DNA of 12,309 bases from an uncultured Sutterella sp. (GCA_900553105.1 USCE01000021.1:1-12309), one strand, 5' to 3'; shown: positions 1 to 6,781, numbered from the stretch's first letter. The notes: generated by a model not told the origin, from the letters alone. Made by a program: numbers and translations.

Positions 1-41
1 GAGCCTTATCGTCGGCAGCGTCAGATGTGTATAAGAGACAG
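1..41 (+). other. Sequencing adapter contamination (Illumina Nextera Read 1 adapter with i5 index)
   Basis: Bases 9-41 match the Nextera transposase Read 1 adapter in full, and its last 19 bases (23-41, AGATGTGTATAAGAGACAG) are the Tn5 mosaic end. The eight bases before it, GAGCCTTA, equal the i5 index I recall as S521 of the Nextera XT set. The order index, primer site, mosaic end, insert is the library molecule order, so the genomic insert starts at base 42. This is untrimmed library sequence joined to a contig end, not a Tn5 insertion in the organism. Confidence 0.97.
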
Positions 42-111
42 GCGGCACATGGATCGGGATCTCGCCGAGCTTTTGAATCGTCCGAGAAAAAATCAAACGC
101 CACCTAAATAA
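42..111 (+). CDS. Possible 3' end of an unidentified gene, cut off by the adapter
   Basis: The frame running through 43-45 stays open from base 42 to a TAA at 109-111. Its last residues are RHMDRDLAELLNRPRKNQ followed by TPPK. The composition, charged residues and then a basic proline-containing tail, looks like a real protein C-terminus. It would converge on trmL, with the two 3' ends overlapping by 19 bp (93-111). The ATG at 49-51 would give only 20 residues, so a whole small gene is less likely than the tail of a longer one whose start lies off the contig. About 22 codons are too few to name a family, and the open frame could be chance. Confidence 0.3.
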
Positions 112-563
112 TCGTTTTGCCGCCAAGCTTCATAGACGGTAATCGCAACAGTATTAGACAAATTCAGCGACCGATTATTCGGTCGCATCGGCAGGCGGAT
201 GCGGTGCGATTCATCAAAGCTGTTGCGAATATCATCGGGAAGCCCATGACCCTCGCTACCGAAAATAAACCAATCTCCGGGTAAAAAACAGCATTGAGCG
301 AAGGGGCGTGATCCTTTGGTGGTCATCGCGAACATGCGCTCGGTGTTCGGCTTTTCGCTTTGCAGGAATGCATCAAAACTTTTGTGAATTTTGACCGTTG
401 CGTACTCATGATAGTCGAGTCCGGCTCGGATCATATGCTTGTCTTCCAATGAAAAGCCTAACGGTTCCACAAGGTGCAATTCGCAACCGGTGTTTGCCGA
501 CAGTCGAATAATATTGCCGGTATTAGGCGGGATTTCAGGTGCAACTAAAACAATCTTAAACAT
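93..563 (-). CDS. trmL: tRNA (cytidine(34)-2'-O)-methyltransferase TrmL
   Basis: SPOUT-class enzyme that transfers a methyl group from S-adenosylmethionine to the ribose 2'-OH of the wobble base C34 or cmnm5U34 in the two tRNA-Leu isoacceptors, working as a cytoplasmic dimer. Family motifs are all present: PPNTGNIIRL (residues 12-21), GSEGHGLP (102-109, SAM-knot loop) and PMRPNNRSLNLSNTVAI (125-141, trefoil knot). At 156 residues it is close to E. coli TrmL (157). I chose the ATG at 561-563 because MFKIVLVAPEIPPNTG aligns with the E. coli start and a GAAG lies 6 bases upstream. An ATG two codons earlier (567-569) has no usable ribosome site. The start lies inside the end of rpoH (8-bp overlap), so translation is probably coupled. 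It appears to be the last gene of the rsmD-to-trmL series. Confidence 0.95.
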   Translation of the reverse strand: MFKIVLVAPEIPPNTGNIIRLSANTGCELHLVEPLGFSLEDKHMIRAGLDYHEYATVKIHKSFDAFLQSEKPNTERMFAMTTKGSRPFAQCCFLPGDWFIFGSEGHGLPDDIRNSFDESHRIRLPMRPNNRSLNLSNTVAITVYEAWRQNDYLGGV

Positions 564-1491
564 AGTCATCTTCGGGCGCTGTCAGCGCCTTTCTCATTTT
601 AATGAGTGCGTTTTTCTCAATTTGTCGGACACGCTCGGCAGACACACCGAGTTCTTGGGCAAGTTCCTGAAGTGTCAAAGGAACAAGGTTTCCGTTTTCG
701 TCTTCATTGAGCCAACGAGCTTGAATCACTCGTCGACTTCTGTCATCCAAGCACGCCAGCGCCTGTCGAATGCCTTCGCGTTGCAACCGCTCTTCTTCTT
801 TTTTCTCTAGCACGGTTGTCGGTTCATCTTCTGTCGAAGACAGCCACTGGATAGGAGCGCTTTGAGCACTTTCCTCATCCGCATCGGCCGGCAAGTCGAT
901 CGGCGTTTCATTGCCATACATGCGTTGCTCCATCTCGAGTACTTCGTCAGGTTTGACGTCGAGTTCATCGGCAATTTTGCTCGCTTGAGAGTACGTTAGA
1001 GCGTTTTCACCGCGCATGCTACGAAGGTTGAAGAAGAGTTTTCGCTGTGCTTTGGTGGTGGCTAATTTCACCTGGCGCCAGTTTTTGATGATGTAGTCTT
1101 GAATTTCCGAGCGAATCCAATACTCCGCAAAAGTTGTCAATCGGGCGCCATGGGTCGGATCGTAGTGGCGAATGGCTTTTAGTAATCCGATGTTGCCCTC
1201 TTGAATCAAATCAGCGTGCGGCAACCCATAACCAAGATAGGATCGGGCAATAGCAATGACAAGCCTCAGGTGCGCCATCACGAGTGTACGGCCGGCTGCC
1301 ATGTCATTGTGTTTGTGAAGTCGTTCAATGAGCTCTTGCTCTTCTTCATAAGTTAGAATCGGGAAACGATTGGCCGCTTGAATGTACGCATCGAGGTTGC
1401 CCAGGCTCGGAATAACGGCAGGCAAACGACTTTGGTATGGGACTAAAGCGTGGGAGCTCGAAGTGGTGGGAGTTTTCTTTTTATCGGCCAT
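556..1491 (-). CDS. rpoH: RNA polymerase sigma factor RpoH (sigma-32, heat shock)
   Basis: Alternative sigma factor that directs RNA polymerase to heat-shock promoters (chaperones and proteases). Region 1.2 and 2 span about residues 31-142, with core-binding DLIQEGNIGLLKAI (94-107) and the -10 recognition stretch FAEYWIRSEIQDYIIKNWR (121-139). The RpoH box QRKLFFNLR (149-157) separates it from RpoD and RpoS. Region 4.2 helix-turn-helix is at 272-303, including LGVSAERVRQIEKNALIK. The protein has 311 residues against 284 in E. coli; the extra length is a Ser/Thr/Pro-rich N-terminus and an acidic stretch near 200-230. An AAGG lies 8-9 bases before the ATG. It follows ftsX by 29 bp and overlaps trmL. 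The ftsE-ftsX-rpoH order is the same as in E. coli, where rpoH has its own promoters near the end of ftsX; I could not identify those here. Confidence 0.97.
   Translation of the reverse strand: MADKKKTPTTSSSHALVPYQSRLPAVIPSLGNLDAYIQAANRFPILTYEEEQELIERLHKHNDMAAGRTLVMAHLRLVIAIARSYLGYGLPHADLIQEGNIGLLKAIRHYDPTHGARLTTFAEYWIRSEIQDYIIKNWRQVKLATTKAQRKLFFNLRSMRGENALTYSQASKIADELDVKPDEVLEMEQRMYGNETPIDLPADADEESAQSAPIQWLSSTEDEPTTVLEKKEEERLQREGIRQALACLDDRSRRVIQARWLNEDENGNLVPLTLQELAQELGVSAERVRQIEKNALIKMRKALTAPEDDYV
575..589 (-). repeat. GC-rich inverted repeat just upstream of the trmL start
   Basis: GGCGCTG (575-581) and CAGCGCC (583-589) are perfect 7-bp arms around a single base. In minus-strand RNA this could fold as a 5-bp GGCGC/GCGCC stem with a UGACA loop. 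It lies in the last codons of rpoH, a few bases before the GAAG ribosome site of trmL. It could tune trmL translation, be opened by ribosomes finishing rpoH, or be chance. There is no U-tract in the gene direction, so it is not a terminator for rpoH. Confidence 0.4.
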
Positions 1492-1520
1492 GATGGATGC
1501 CTTGTTTTAGCGAACAGATA

Positions 1521-2432
1521 TTAGTTGAGCTGTTCGATTTTCGCAATGGCTCTGCGTGTAATGATGCTGGCAATTAATCCGCCGAGCATGGCGCAAAAAC
1601 CGATAAAACCGGCATTGAATTCCCAGGGAAGGCCGGAGATAAAAAGCTCCGTCCCGTATTGCTCTCCGACGGTTAGAAGAGCCTTATTAAGATATCGCGT
1701 GGCAAACGATGACAGCATGAGTGCAATAACAGCAGCCAGTCCCATCGTGATAAAGCCTCGCCAGGCGTAAGGTCTGACAGTAAAAGACGGAACAGCTCCA
1801 AAAAGGTAGAGCAGTTGTAATTCCGTTTTTTGAGTTTCGGCGGCCAGTTTCACGCTTGCCGTAATCACGCAGACAATTAAAATCAAGGTGATCGCGGCAA
1901 AGATGGCCCCAAGGCTATAGACGGCTTGAGAGACGGCATCAAGTTTGGTCAGCCAGGTACTGTCATAGGCAACGACACTGACGCCCTTGAGTTTTTCAAT
2001 GTTTTTAGCGGTCTTTTCAATGTCAGCAGGCGAAAGATTCGTATCGAGCGTGACAATGATCAAGTCGGGTAAGGGGTTGGAGGATTTGTCCTTACTGGTT
2101 TGTTTGATCCCTAAATTTTCATTGAGAGATTTATAAGCATCTTCTTTGTCGATCGTGGTGATTTTCATCACATGTTCATGGCGACCGATTCGCTCGCGCA
2201 AGTTATTCATTTGCGCATCGGGTAAGTCCATGTAGGTGAAAACTGTGATTTCAGGCGCAACCGGTACGGCGCGCATGGGCTCATATAGCCCGTAAATGAC
2301 ACTGGCGACAAAGACTGGAATCGTCAGCGAGAAGCTGGCCAGCATCAGGGCAAGAAAAAAGACCCCTTTGGCATTACGGATGCTGCGCAGAACTTGTTGC
2401 AGGGCCCAAGTGCGGGAAGACATGAAACTCAT
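1521..2432 (-). CDS. ftsX: Cell division protein FtsX, permease-like subunit of FtsEX
   Basis: Inner-membrane partner of the ATPase FtsE. FtsEX sits at the septal ring and activates periplasmic amidases, through EnvC in E. coli, so that the wall can be split. The protein (303 residues) has the family's four membrane segments: about 24-47, 172-196, 225-246 and 274-292. A periplasmic domain of roughly 120 residues lies between the first two, where wall-hydrolase regulators bind. The cytoplasmic stretch ETQKTELQLLYLFGA (199-213) after the second segment is the conserved FtsX coupling region that contacts FtsE. The start ATG (2430-2432) overlaps the ftsE stop as ATGA, a classical translational-coupling junction. 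A second ATG three codons in is possible. rpoH follows 29 bp downstream. Confidence 0.96.
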   Translation of the reverse strand: MSFMSSRTWALQQVLRSIRNAKGVFFLALMLASFSLTIPVFVASVIYGLYEPMRAVPVAPEITVFTYMDLPDAQMNNLRERIGRHEHVMKITTIDKEDAYKSLNENLGIKQTSKDKSSNPLPDLIIVTLDTNLSPADIEKTAKNIEKLKGVSVVAYDSTWLTKLDAVSQAVYSLGAIFAAITLILIVCVITASVKLAAETQKTELQLLYLFGAVPSFTVRPYAWRGFITMGLAAVIALMLSSFATRYLNKALLTVGEQYGTELFISGLPWEFNAGFIGFCAMLGGLIASIITRRAIAKIEQLN

Positions 2433-3118
2433 GGCAGTGCCCCCGCGTTGGATGCAAACTTGATTTCGCGATAGGCGACATCAAACGGTGCAAGTAATAA
2501 GTGTGATGCCACGATGACCGTTACCCCGGCCGCCGCAAACTCTCCTAGCAAATCGATGAGCATTTGAGCGTTATGGGCATCAAGGTGAGCCGCAGGCTCG
2601 TCGGCAAGAATCAAAACTGGTTGATTGACCACGGCACGAGCAAGCGACACTTGTTGACGTTGACCCGAGGAAAGGTCAATGGGCATATCGTGCGCATGGG
2701 CTGACATATGACAGCGCGAAAGTGCAGCCAATGCTTGACGGCGTGCCTCTTCGGTAGAAGCGCCGGCGGCCAACGCCGGCAGCATCACGTTTTCTAAAAT
2801 GCTGCGATCTTCAAGCAGAGGCGAATTTTGCATCATTAGCCCGATGGCGCGTCTAAGCCAACGGCGTTGCAAGGAGTTGAATTCTTGAACGTCTTCGCCT
2901 GCAACACGCACGGAGCCTTGGGTTGGATTGAGAAGGCCGGCAATTAAGCGCAAAATCGTGGATTTACCACAACCTGTGTCGCCATGTAAGACAACATACT
3001 CCCCTCGGTAAATTTGCACCGATACATCGCGAAGCACTTGCAAGTCGTCGAATTGGATGAAGACGTGCTCGAGCTCGACTAAAGGTTGTTCTTGTAGGGA
3101 TACGATAGCGTCAGACAT
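2429..3118 (-). CDS. ftsE: Cell division ATP-binding protein FtsE
   Basis: Cytoplasmic ABC ATPase that drives FtsX. Visible motifs: Walker A GDTGCGKST (46-54), Q-loop Gln97 in MMQNSPLLEDRSILENV, signature LSSGQRQQ (149-156), Walker B VLILADEP (168-175), D-loop AAHLD (176-180) and switch His206 in ASHLLL. The signature is LSSGQ rather than the usual LSGGE or LSGGQ, and the D-loop is AAHLD rather than TGNLD, so this FtsE is somewhat divergent though its catalytic residues are intact. At 229 residues it is slightly longer than E. coli FtsE (222), with about 14 extra N-terminal residues. No strong ribosome site precedes the ATG. It starts 13 bp after ppx and overlaps ftsX by 4 bp. Neighbouring ftsX makes FtsE far likelier than LolD or another transporter ATPase. 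Confidence 0.94.
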   Translation of the reverse strand: MSDAIVSLQEQPLVELEHVFIQFDDLQVLRDVSVQIYRGEYVVLHGDTGCGKSTILRLIAGLLNPTQGSVRVAGEDVQEFNSLQRRWLRRAIGLMMQNSPLLEDRSILENVMLPALAAGASTEEARRQALAALSRCHMSAHAHDMPIDLSSGQRQQVSLARAVVNQPVLILADEPAAHLDAHNAQMLIDLLGEFAAAGVTVIVASHLLLAPFDVAYREIKFASNAGALP

Positions 3119-3131
3119 TGGCCAGTGCCGG

Positions 3132-4607
3132 TTAAATATTTCTCAAGTTAAACTCATATTGTACGGCTTTCCACGCTTTAACTTCCTGTCTGAGCAGAAA
3201 ATGTGTTAGCGGATGTGATTCGAACCAGGTGCTGTCGGCCACCTCCAATGTCAGTCGATGGTTTTGCACTGTCAGCTTGCTTTTAGGCATGCTTGCGTCT
3301 TCGACCGAATGATAGAAAAGTACAGCCAATCGCAACGCGGCTAGCGATAAAAGCCAGTGACGGTTCTCAAGCCGATTTTGGATTTTAAACAGGCGCCCTC
3401 GATGTCCAAGCACAAGCGATGAGACCCAGTCTCGATCCTGAAGGCTGAAGCCTTGAAGATCAAAATGATCAACAATGTAGGCGCCAAGTCTGTGGAAGCG
3501 ATTGTGACTGATGAGGGTACCGGCTTGATGCAATAGCGCCGCCCATGTGAGGCGTTTAACGGTTTCGCCGCTGATACTATTGGCGCTCAATAAGAGCTGT
3601 CGGGCGAAGTCTGCGACACAGTGAGCCCGTACCGTATCGATTCCGCTGACCTCCAACAGTCGACGAACGCTTTTTTCACGTAAATCGTAACCGCGCAATC
3701 GATCCAATTGCTCAAAAAGAAGGCCTGCCCGCAGGGCACCGGGTGAAAAGTGCATGGCTTTGACATCAAAAACGTCAAAAACGGCTTCTAGCACGGCTAA
3801 ACCGCCGGCGATGACTTCTCGGCGAGAATGATGAAGATCGGTAATTTCAATGTTATCAACATGCCCCCAAGCCACGAGGCGTTTGCGAATTTCCCTCAAT
3901 GCGGTGGCCGTTAAGCAATCATTTTCGAGTGTCAAATTCAACGCACGGGCAATACCCAAGACGGCGTCCATCGTGCCGGAAGAGCCGTAGGCGCGATCCC
4001 AAAGCTCCGGTGCATAGCGTGCTCGGGCCTCATTGAGTTCGGCCATGGCGCAAAGCTTTGCTTCTTCGAAGCGCTCTTCGGAGAGAATGCCGTCAGGGAA
4101 ATACTCCAACATCAGAGCTACGCAACCGACGTGAAACGATTCGCAACGCGATACATCATGTCGAGTACCGATGATCAACTCTGTTGAACCACCTCCGATA
4201 TCCACCACAAAACGTCGCATGGCACTGGGCGGAAGGCGATGAGAGCAACCCAAAAATACAAGTCGCGCCTCTTCCTGCCCGGGAATGATTTCAATGGGGT
4301 AGCCCAGTACATCGGCAGCTTTGTTAATAAACTCCTGACGATTAGTCGCAACACGCAGTGTTTGAGTGCCCACGGCTCTGACGTGATCGGTTGGGAAATT
4401 TTTAATCTGCTCGGCAAAGCGAGACAGAGTTTCAAGTGCTCTTTGTTGGGTTGGTTCTGTCAATGCGCCCTTTTCATCCAAGCCGGCAGCAATGCGCACG
4501 CCTTCTTTGAAGTAGGCCTCGGTAACGATGTCGTCACCTTCGAGTCGGCCGATTTCAAGACGAAAACTATTGGAGCCTAAATCCAATGCCGCTAAGCGAG
4601 TGGTCAT
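3132..4607 (-). CDS. ppx: Exopolyphosphatase of the Ppx/GppA family
   Basis: Cytoplasmic enzyme expected to release phosphate from the end of inorganic polyphosphate; the family also includes the pppGpp hydrolase GppA. The ASKHA-fold phosphatase core shows DLGSNSFRL (9-17), QEEAR (111-115), DIGGGSTE (136-143) and GSSGT (208-212). The C-terminal HD-like region includes LLHQAG (358-363), FHRLGAYIVDHFDLQGFS (371-388) and LGHRG (400-404). I start it at the ATG 4605-4607 (491 residues): it forms an ATGA overlap with the coaD stop, has GGAAA 8 bases upstream, and puts the first strand at the N-terminus. A frame extension to 4652 adds 15 unlikely residues (MCMSCFRKEAHGNDI). Length and the C-terminal domain favour Ppx over a short GppA, but polyphosphate specificity is inferred. 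Confidence 0.9.
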   Translation of the reverse strand: MTTRLAALDLGSNSFRLEIGRLEGDDIVTEAYFKEGVRIAAGLDEKGALTEPTQQRALETLSRFAEQIKNFPTDHVRAVGTQTLRVATNRQEFINKAADVLGYPIEIIPGQEEARLVFLGCSHRLPPSAMRRFVVDIGGGSTELIIGTRHDVSRCESFHVGCVALMLEYFPDGILSEERFEEAKLCAMAELNEARARYAPELWDRAYGSSGTMDAVLGIARALNLTLENDCLTATALREIRKRLVAWGHVDNIEITDLHHSRREVIAGGLAVLEAVFDVFDVKAMHFSPGALRAGLLFEQLDRLRGYDLREKSVRRLLEVSGIDTVRAHCVADFARQLLLSANSISGETVKRLTWAALLHQAGTLISHNRFHRLGAYIVDHFDLQGFSLQDRDWVSSLVLGHRGRLFKIQNRLENRHWLLSLAALRLAVLFYHSVEDASMPKSKLTVQNHRLTLEVADSTWFESHPLTHFLLRQEVKAWKAVQYEFNLRNI

Positions 4608-5092
4608 AATGTCGTTTCCATGCGCTTCTTTTCTAAAGCACGACATACACAAGGCGCGACAAAAGCAGAGACATCGCCGCCTAAACGATGAATTTCCCGA
4701 ACCAAAGAACCGGAGATGGACTGTGTACCGTTAATCGGAGGGAAGAAAATCGTCTGAATGCCGCTGTTTAAAGCATGATTGACGCAAGCCATGCGGGTTT
4801 CATAGTCAAAGTCGCTACCATTTCTGACGCCACGGATTAGAACATTGGCTCCGTGTGTGCGCACAAACTCACTTAAAAGTCCTTCAAAACCGATTACCTC
4901 AACGCCCTCAATACCTTTGAGAACCTCGCGAGCTAACTCAACCCGCTCTTGAAAGTCAAAATAAGTTTTCTTCCCGGTGTCTGCCGCAACGGCAACGATT
5001 ACTACATCAAAGATTTGCCGAGCCCGATCAAGCACGTCTTGATGACCGAGAGTAAACGGATCGAAAGTTCCTGCATATACCGCTGTTGTCAT
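4604..5092 (-). CDS. coaD: Phosphopantetheine adenylyltransferase CoaD
   Basis: Catalyses the penultimate step of coenzyme A synthesis: 4'-phosphopantetheine plus ATP gives dephospho-CoA and pyrophosphate, in a cytoplasmic hexamer. It is a nucleotidylyltransferase with the motif TLGH (14-17) inside GTFDPFTLGH, the substrate-binding LIRGVR (85-90), FDYE (95-98) and the nucleotide-binding ISGSLVREI (126-134). E. coli has ISSS at the last position; I recall Burkholderia CoaD having ISGT, so the glycine looks like a lineage trait. Length 162, close to the usual 159-165. The ATG at 5090-5092 gives the expected N-terminus MTTAVYAGTFDP, although no clear ribosome site precedes it. It lies 48 bp after rsmD and overlaps ppx by 4 bp. 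The rsmD-coaD pair is a common bacterial neighbourhood. Confidence 0.96.
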   Translation of the reverse strand: MTTAVYAGTFDPFTLGHQDVLDRARQIFDVVIVAVAADTGKKTYFDFQERVELAREVLKGIEGVEVIGFEGLLSEFVRTHGANVLIRGVRNGSDFDYETRMACVNHALNSGIQTIFFPPINGTQSISGSLVREIHRLGGDVSAFVAPCVCRALEKKRMETTL

Positions 5093-5140
5093 ATTTTAAA
5101 CTGACCGCATTGGGTCGCTAACGTAAAAATTGAAACTAAA

Positions 5141-5794
5141 TCAAGGTACTGAAGTCGCATCGTCTTTAACCGTCTCAAGTGGTCTAACAAGACGATAAGT
5201 GACATTGCCGGCACTTGACTCTCGTAATATCTCTAAGTTTAACCTGTCTAAGCACTCCGGTCGCCATTCTTTAGGAGCTTCCACGTACAAAAGCCCGCCC
5301 GTCGAGAGGTGTTTAAGCGCTACTAAAATGGTGGCCTCGTGCAAATTTAGGGCAAAGGGCGGATCAATAAAGATGATGTCATAGAAGTTCTCGTCACGAC
5401 TAAGAAAGCTCAGAGCGTCATCACAGACGATATTTAATGTGCTTGCGTGAAGTTTGTCGCGGTTTTTGCAAAGAGTTTGGTAGATCGCACGATTTTTTTC
5501 AATGAGTGTGACGTGTTCGGCCCCGCGGCTGGCAAGTTCAAAGCCCAGAGCACCGCTACCAGCAAAAAGATCAAGCCCCTTGAGACTTTCAAAGTCTCCA
5601 AAAAAATGTGCCAACCAGTTAAAGAGAGTTTCTCGAATACGGTCACCCGTTGGTCTTAAACCGGCAGCATCGGCCACTGGCAGTAAGCTACGACGCCACT
5701 GTCCAGCAATAATTCTGACATTACCGCCGCCTTTACGTGCAGTGCTTGCTAAACTTACAGGTCGTTGCTGAGATTGTTTTTTTATAGGACGCAT
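5141..5794 (-). CDS. rsmD: 16S rRNA (guanine(966)-N(2))-methyltransferase RsmD
   Basis: Methylates N2 of G966 in 16S rRNA, at the P-site side of the small subunit, using S-adenosylmethionine. Family blocks: RIIAGQWRR (27-35), RPTGDRIRETLFNWL (47-61), the SAM-binding motif LDLFAGSGALGFE (74-86) and the catalytic DPPF (144-147). At 217 residues it is slightly longer than E. coli RsmD (198). About 26 basic and polar residues precede RIIAG, against about 12 in E. coli, so the N-terminus is extended or the start is uncertain; no better ATG exists downstream. The ATG (5792-5794) has no recognisable ribosome site and lies only 6 bp from the divergent ftsY start, so its promoter must sit inside ftsY coding sequence. 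It is the first gene of the minus-strand series. Confidence 0.95.
   Translation of the reverse strand: MRPIKKQSQQRPVSLASTARKGGGNVRIIAGQWRRSLLPVADAAGLRPTGDRIRETLFNWLAHFFGDFESLKGLDLFAGSGALGFELASRGAEHVTLIEKNRAIYQTLCKNRDKLHASTLNIVCDDALSFLSRDENFYDIIFIDPPFALNLHEATILVALKHLSTGGLLYVEAPKEWRPECLDRLNLEILRESSAGNVTYRLVRPLETVKDDATSVP
5786..5789 (+). promoter_or_regulatory. Candidate ribosome binding site for ftsY
   Basis: AGGA lies 11 bases before the ATG at 5801. It is the only purine-rich match nearby and supports the ATG over an in-frame TTG at 5765, which would add 12 residues. The site falls inside the first codons of rsmD on the other strand. The spacing is somewhat long. Confidence 0.45.
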
Positions 5795-5800
5795 ACGCTG

Positions 5801-6727
5801 ATGATTACGACAGATAACAAAAAAGTGGGTTGGTTAGACCGTTTAAAGAACGGCTTACATCGTACCCGTGTCAATATTATCGGTCTTTTCACCGGAGGGA
5901 AAGTCGACGAAGACTTTCTTGAAGAACTTGAGTTTGCGCTCATATCCGCTGACATGGGAGTGAGCACCGCAGGTGAGCTTCTGACACGCTTGCGCGATAC
6001 GATTCAGTTGAAGGGGTTGAAGACTCAGGAAGAGGTTCGCGATGCCTTACGAGAAGAACTGATCACGCTATTGAGACCGGCCGAAGGGCAACTCAATATT
6101 GATCGTGACAAACCGTTGGTTATGATGATGGTCGGGGTCAACGGTGCCGGAAAAACGACATCAATTGGCAAAATCAGTAAATGGTTCGCAGAGCACGATA
6201 AAAGCGTTCTATTGGCTGCCGGTGACACATTTCGTGCCGCCGCTCGCGAGCAATTGGCCGTATGGGGTGAGCGCAATCGTGTGGAAGTGATCTCTCAAAC
6301 CGGGGGCGATCCTGCGGCGGTGGCTTTCGATGCAGTTAGCGCAGGCAAGGCACGCGGAGCTGATGTGGTGATTGTGGATACGGCTGGTCGTTTGACGACG
6401 CAAACTCGCTTAATGGAAGAGTTAAAGCGAATTGCTCGTGCACAAAACAAAGCCTTGGAAGGTGCTCCGCATGAGGTGATTTTGGTCATTGATGGTACGA
6501 ATGGTCAAAATGCTTTGGCTCAGGTTGAAGCTTTTGATGCTGCGGTCAATCTTACCGGGCTGATTATTACGAAATTAGACGGCACGGCAAAAGGAGGCGT
6601 ATTGGCTGCTATTACGCGCATGAGAGCAGATCGTCCGGTTCCGATTTATTTTATCGGTGTAGGCGAAGCTATCGAAGATTTGCAACCATTTAAAGCCGAG
6701 GAGTTTGCCCGAGCTCTCATCGGTTAA
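5801..6727 (+). CDS. ftsY: Signal recognition particle receptor FtsY
   Basis: SRP-family GTPase that receives ribosome-SRP complexes at the inner membrane and hands them to the Sec translocon. The N domain is about residues 10-95. The G domain has G1 GVNGAGKTT (112-120), DTFRAAA (142-148), G3 DTAGR (193-197), G4 TKLDG (257-261) and GVGE (286-289). The terminal LQPFKAEEFARALIG is typical. At 308 residues it is an NG-type FtsY: the long acidic A domain of E. coli (497 residues) is missing, and only a short amphipathic-looking N-terminus (WLDRLKNGLHRTR) remains to bind lipid. I chose the ATG at 5801 over an in-frame TTG at 5765. It is divergent from rsmD, as in E. coli, but ftsE-ftsX-rpoH do not follow. 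A terminator lies 17 bp past the stop. Confidence 0.97.
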   Translation: MITTDNKKVGWLDRLKNGLHRTRVNIIGLFTGGKVDEDFLEELEFALISADMGVSTAGELLTRLRDTIQLKGLKTQEEVRDALREELITLLRPAEGQLNIDRDKPLVMMMVGVNGAGKTTSIGKISKWFAEHDKSVLLAAGDTFRAAAREQLAVWGERNRVEVISQTGGDPAAVAFDAVSAGKARGADVVIVDTAGRLTTQTRLMEELKRIARAQNKALEGAPHEVILVIDGTNGQNALAQVEAFDAAVNLTGLIITKLDGTAKGGVLAAITRMRADRPVPIYFIGVGEAIEDLQPFKAEEFARALIG

Positions 6728-6744
6728 GACATTTTCTTCTACCG

Positions 6745-6781
6745 AAAAAATGAAGGCCTTGCGGGGCCTTCACTTTTTTTT
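6745..6781. terminator. Bidirectional rho-independent terminator between ftsY and asmA
   Basis: TGAAGGCC (6751-6758) pairs perfectly with GGCCTTCA (6765-6772) across a 6-base loop. Eight T follow on the plus strand (6774-6781), and six A precede the stem (6745-6750), giving a U-tract for minus-strand transcripts. The convergent genes end at 6727 and 6790, so the one hairpin serves both. Confidence 0.93.

Noticed and set aside
1..41. Tn5 mosaic end suggesting a real transposon insertion
   Set aside because: The mosaic end sits in the complete Nextera primer with an 8-base index at the very start of the sequence, which is library structure; no transposase gene is present.
439..810. Plus-strand open frame of 123 codons across trmL and rpoH
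   Set aside because: It is an antisense shadow of two clear conserved genes, has no family resemblance, and ends in a phenylalanine run produced by rpoH Glu/Lys codons.
4690..4720. CoaD motif ISGS instead of ISSS as a possible catalytic defect
   Set aside because: I recall Burkholderia CoaD carrying ISGT at this place, so the glycine is most likely normal for the lineage; all other catalytic residues are intact.
5801..6727. FtsY lacking the long acidic A domain, as a truncation
   Set aside because: NG-type FtsY proteins of about 300 residues are common in bacteria; the N-terminus has a good ATG and an amphipathic start.
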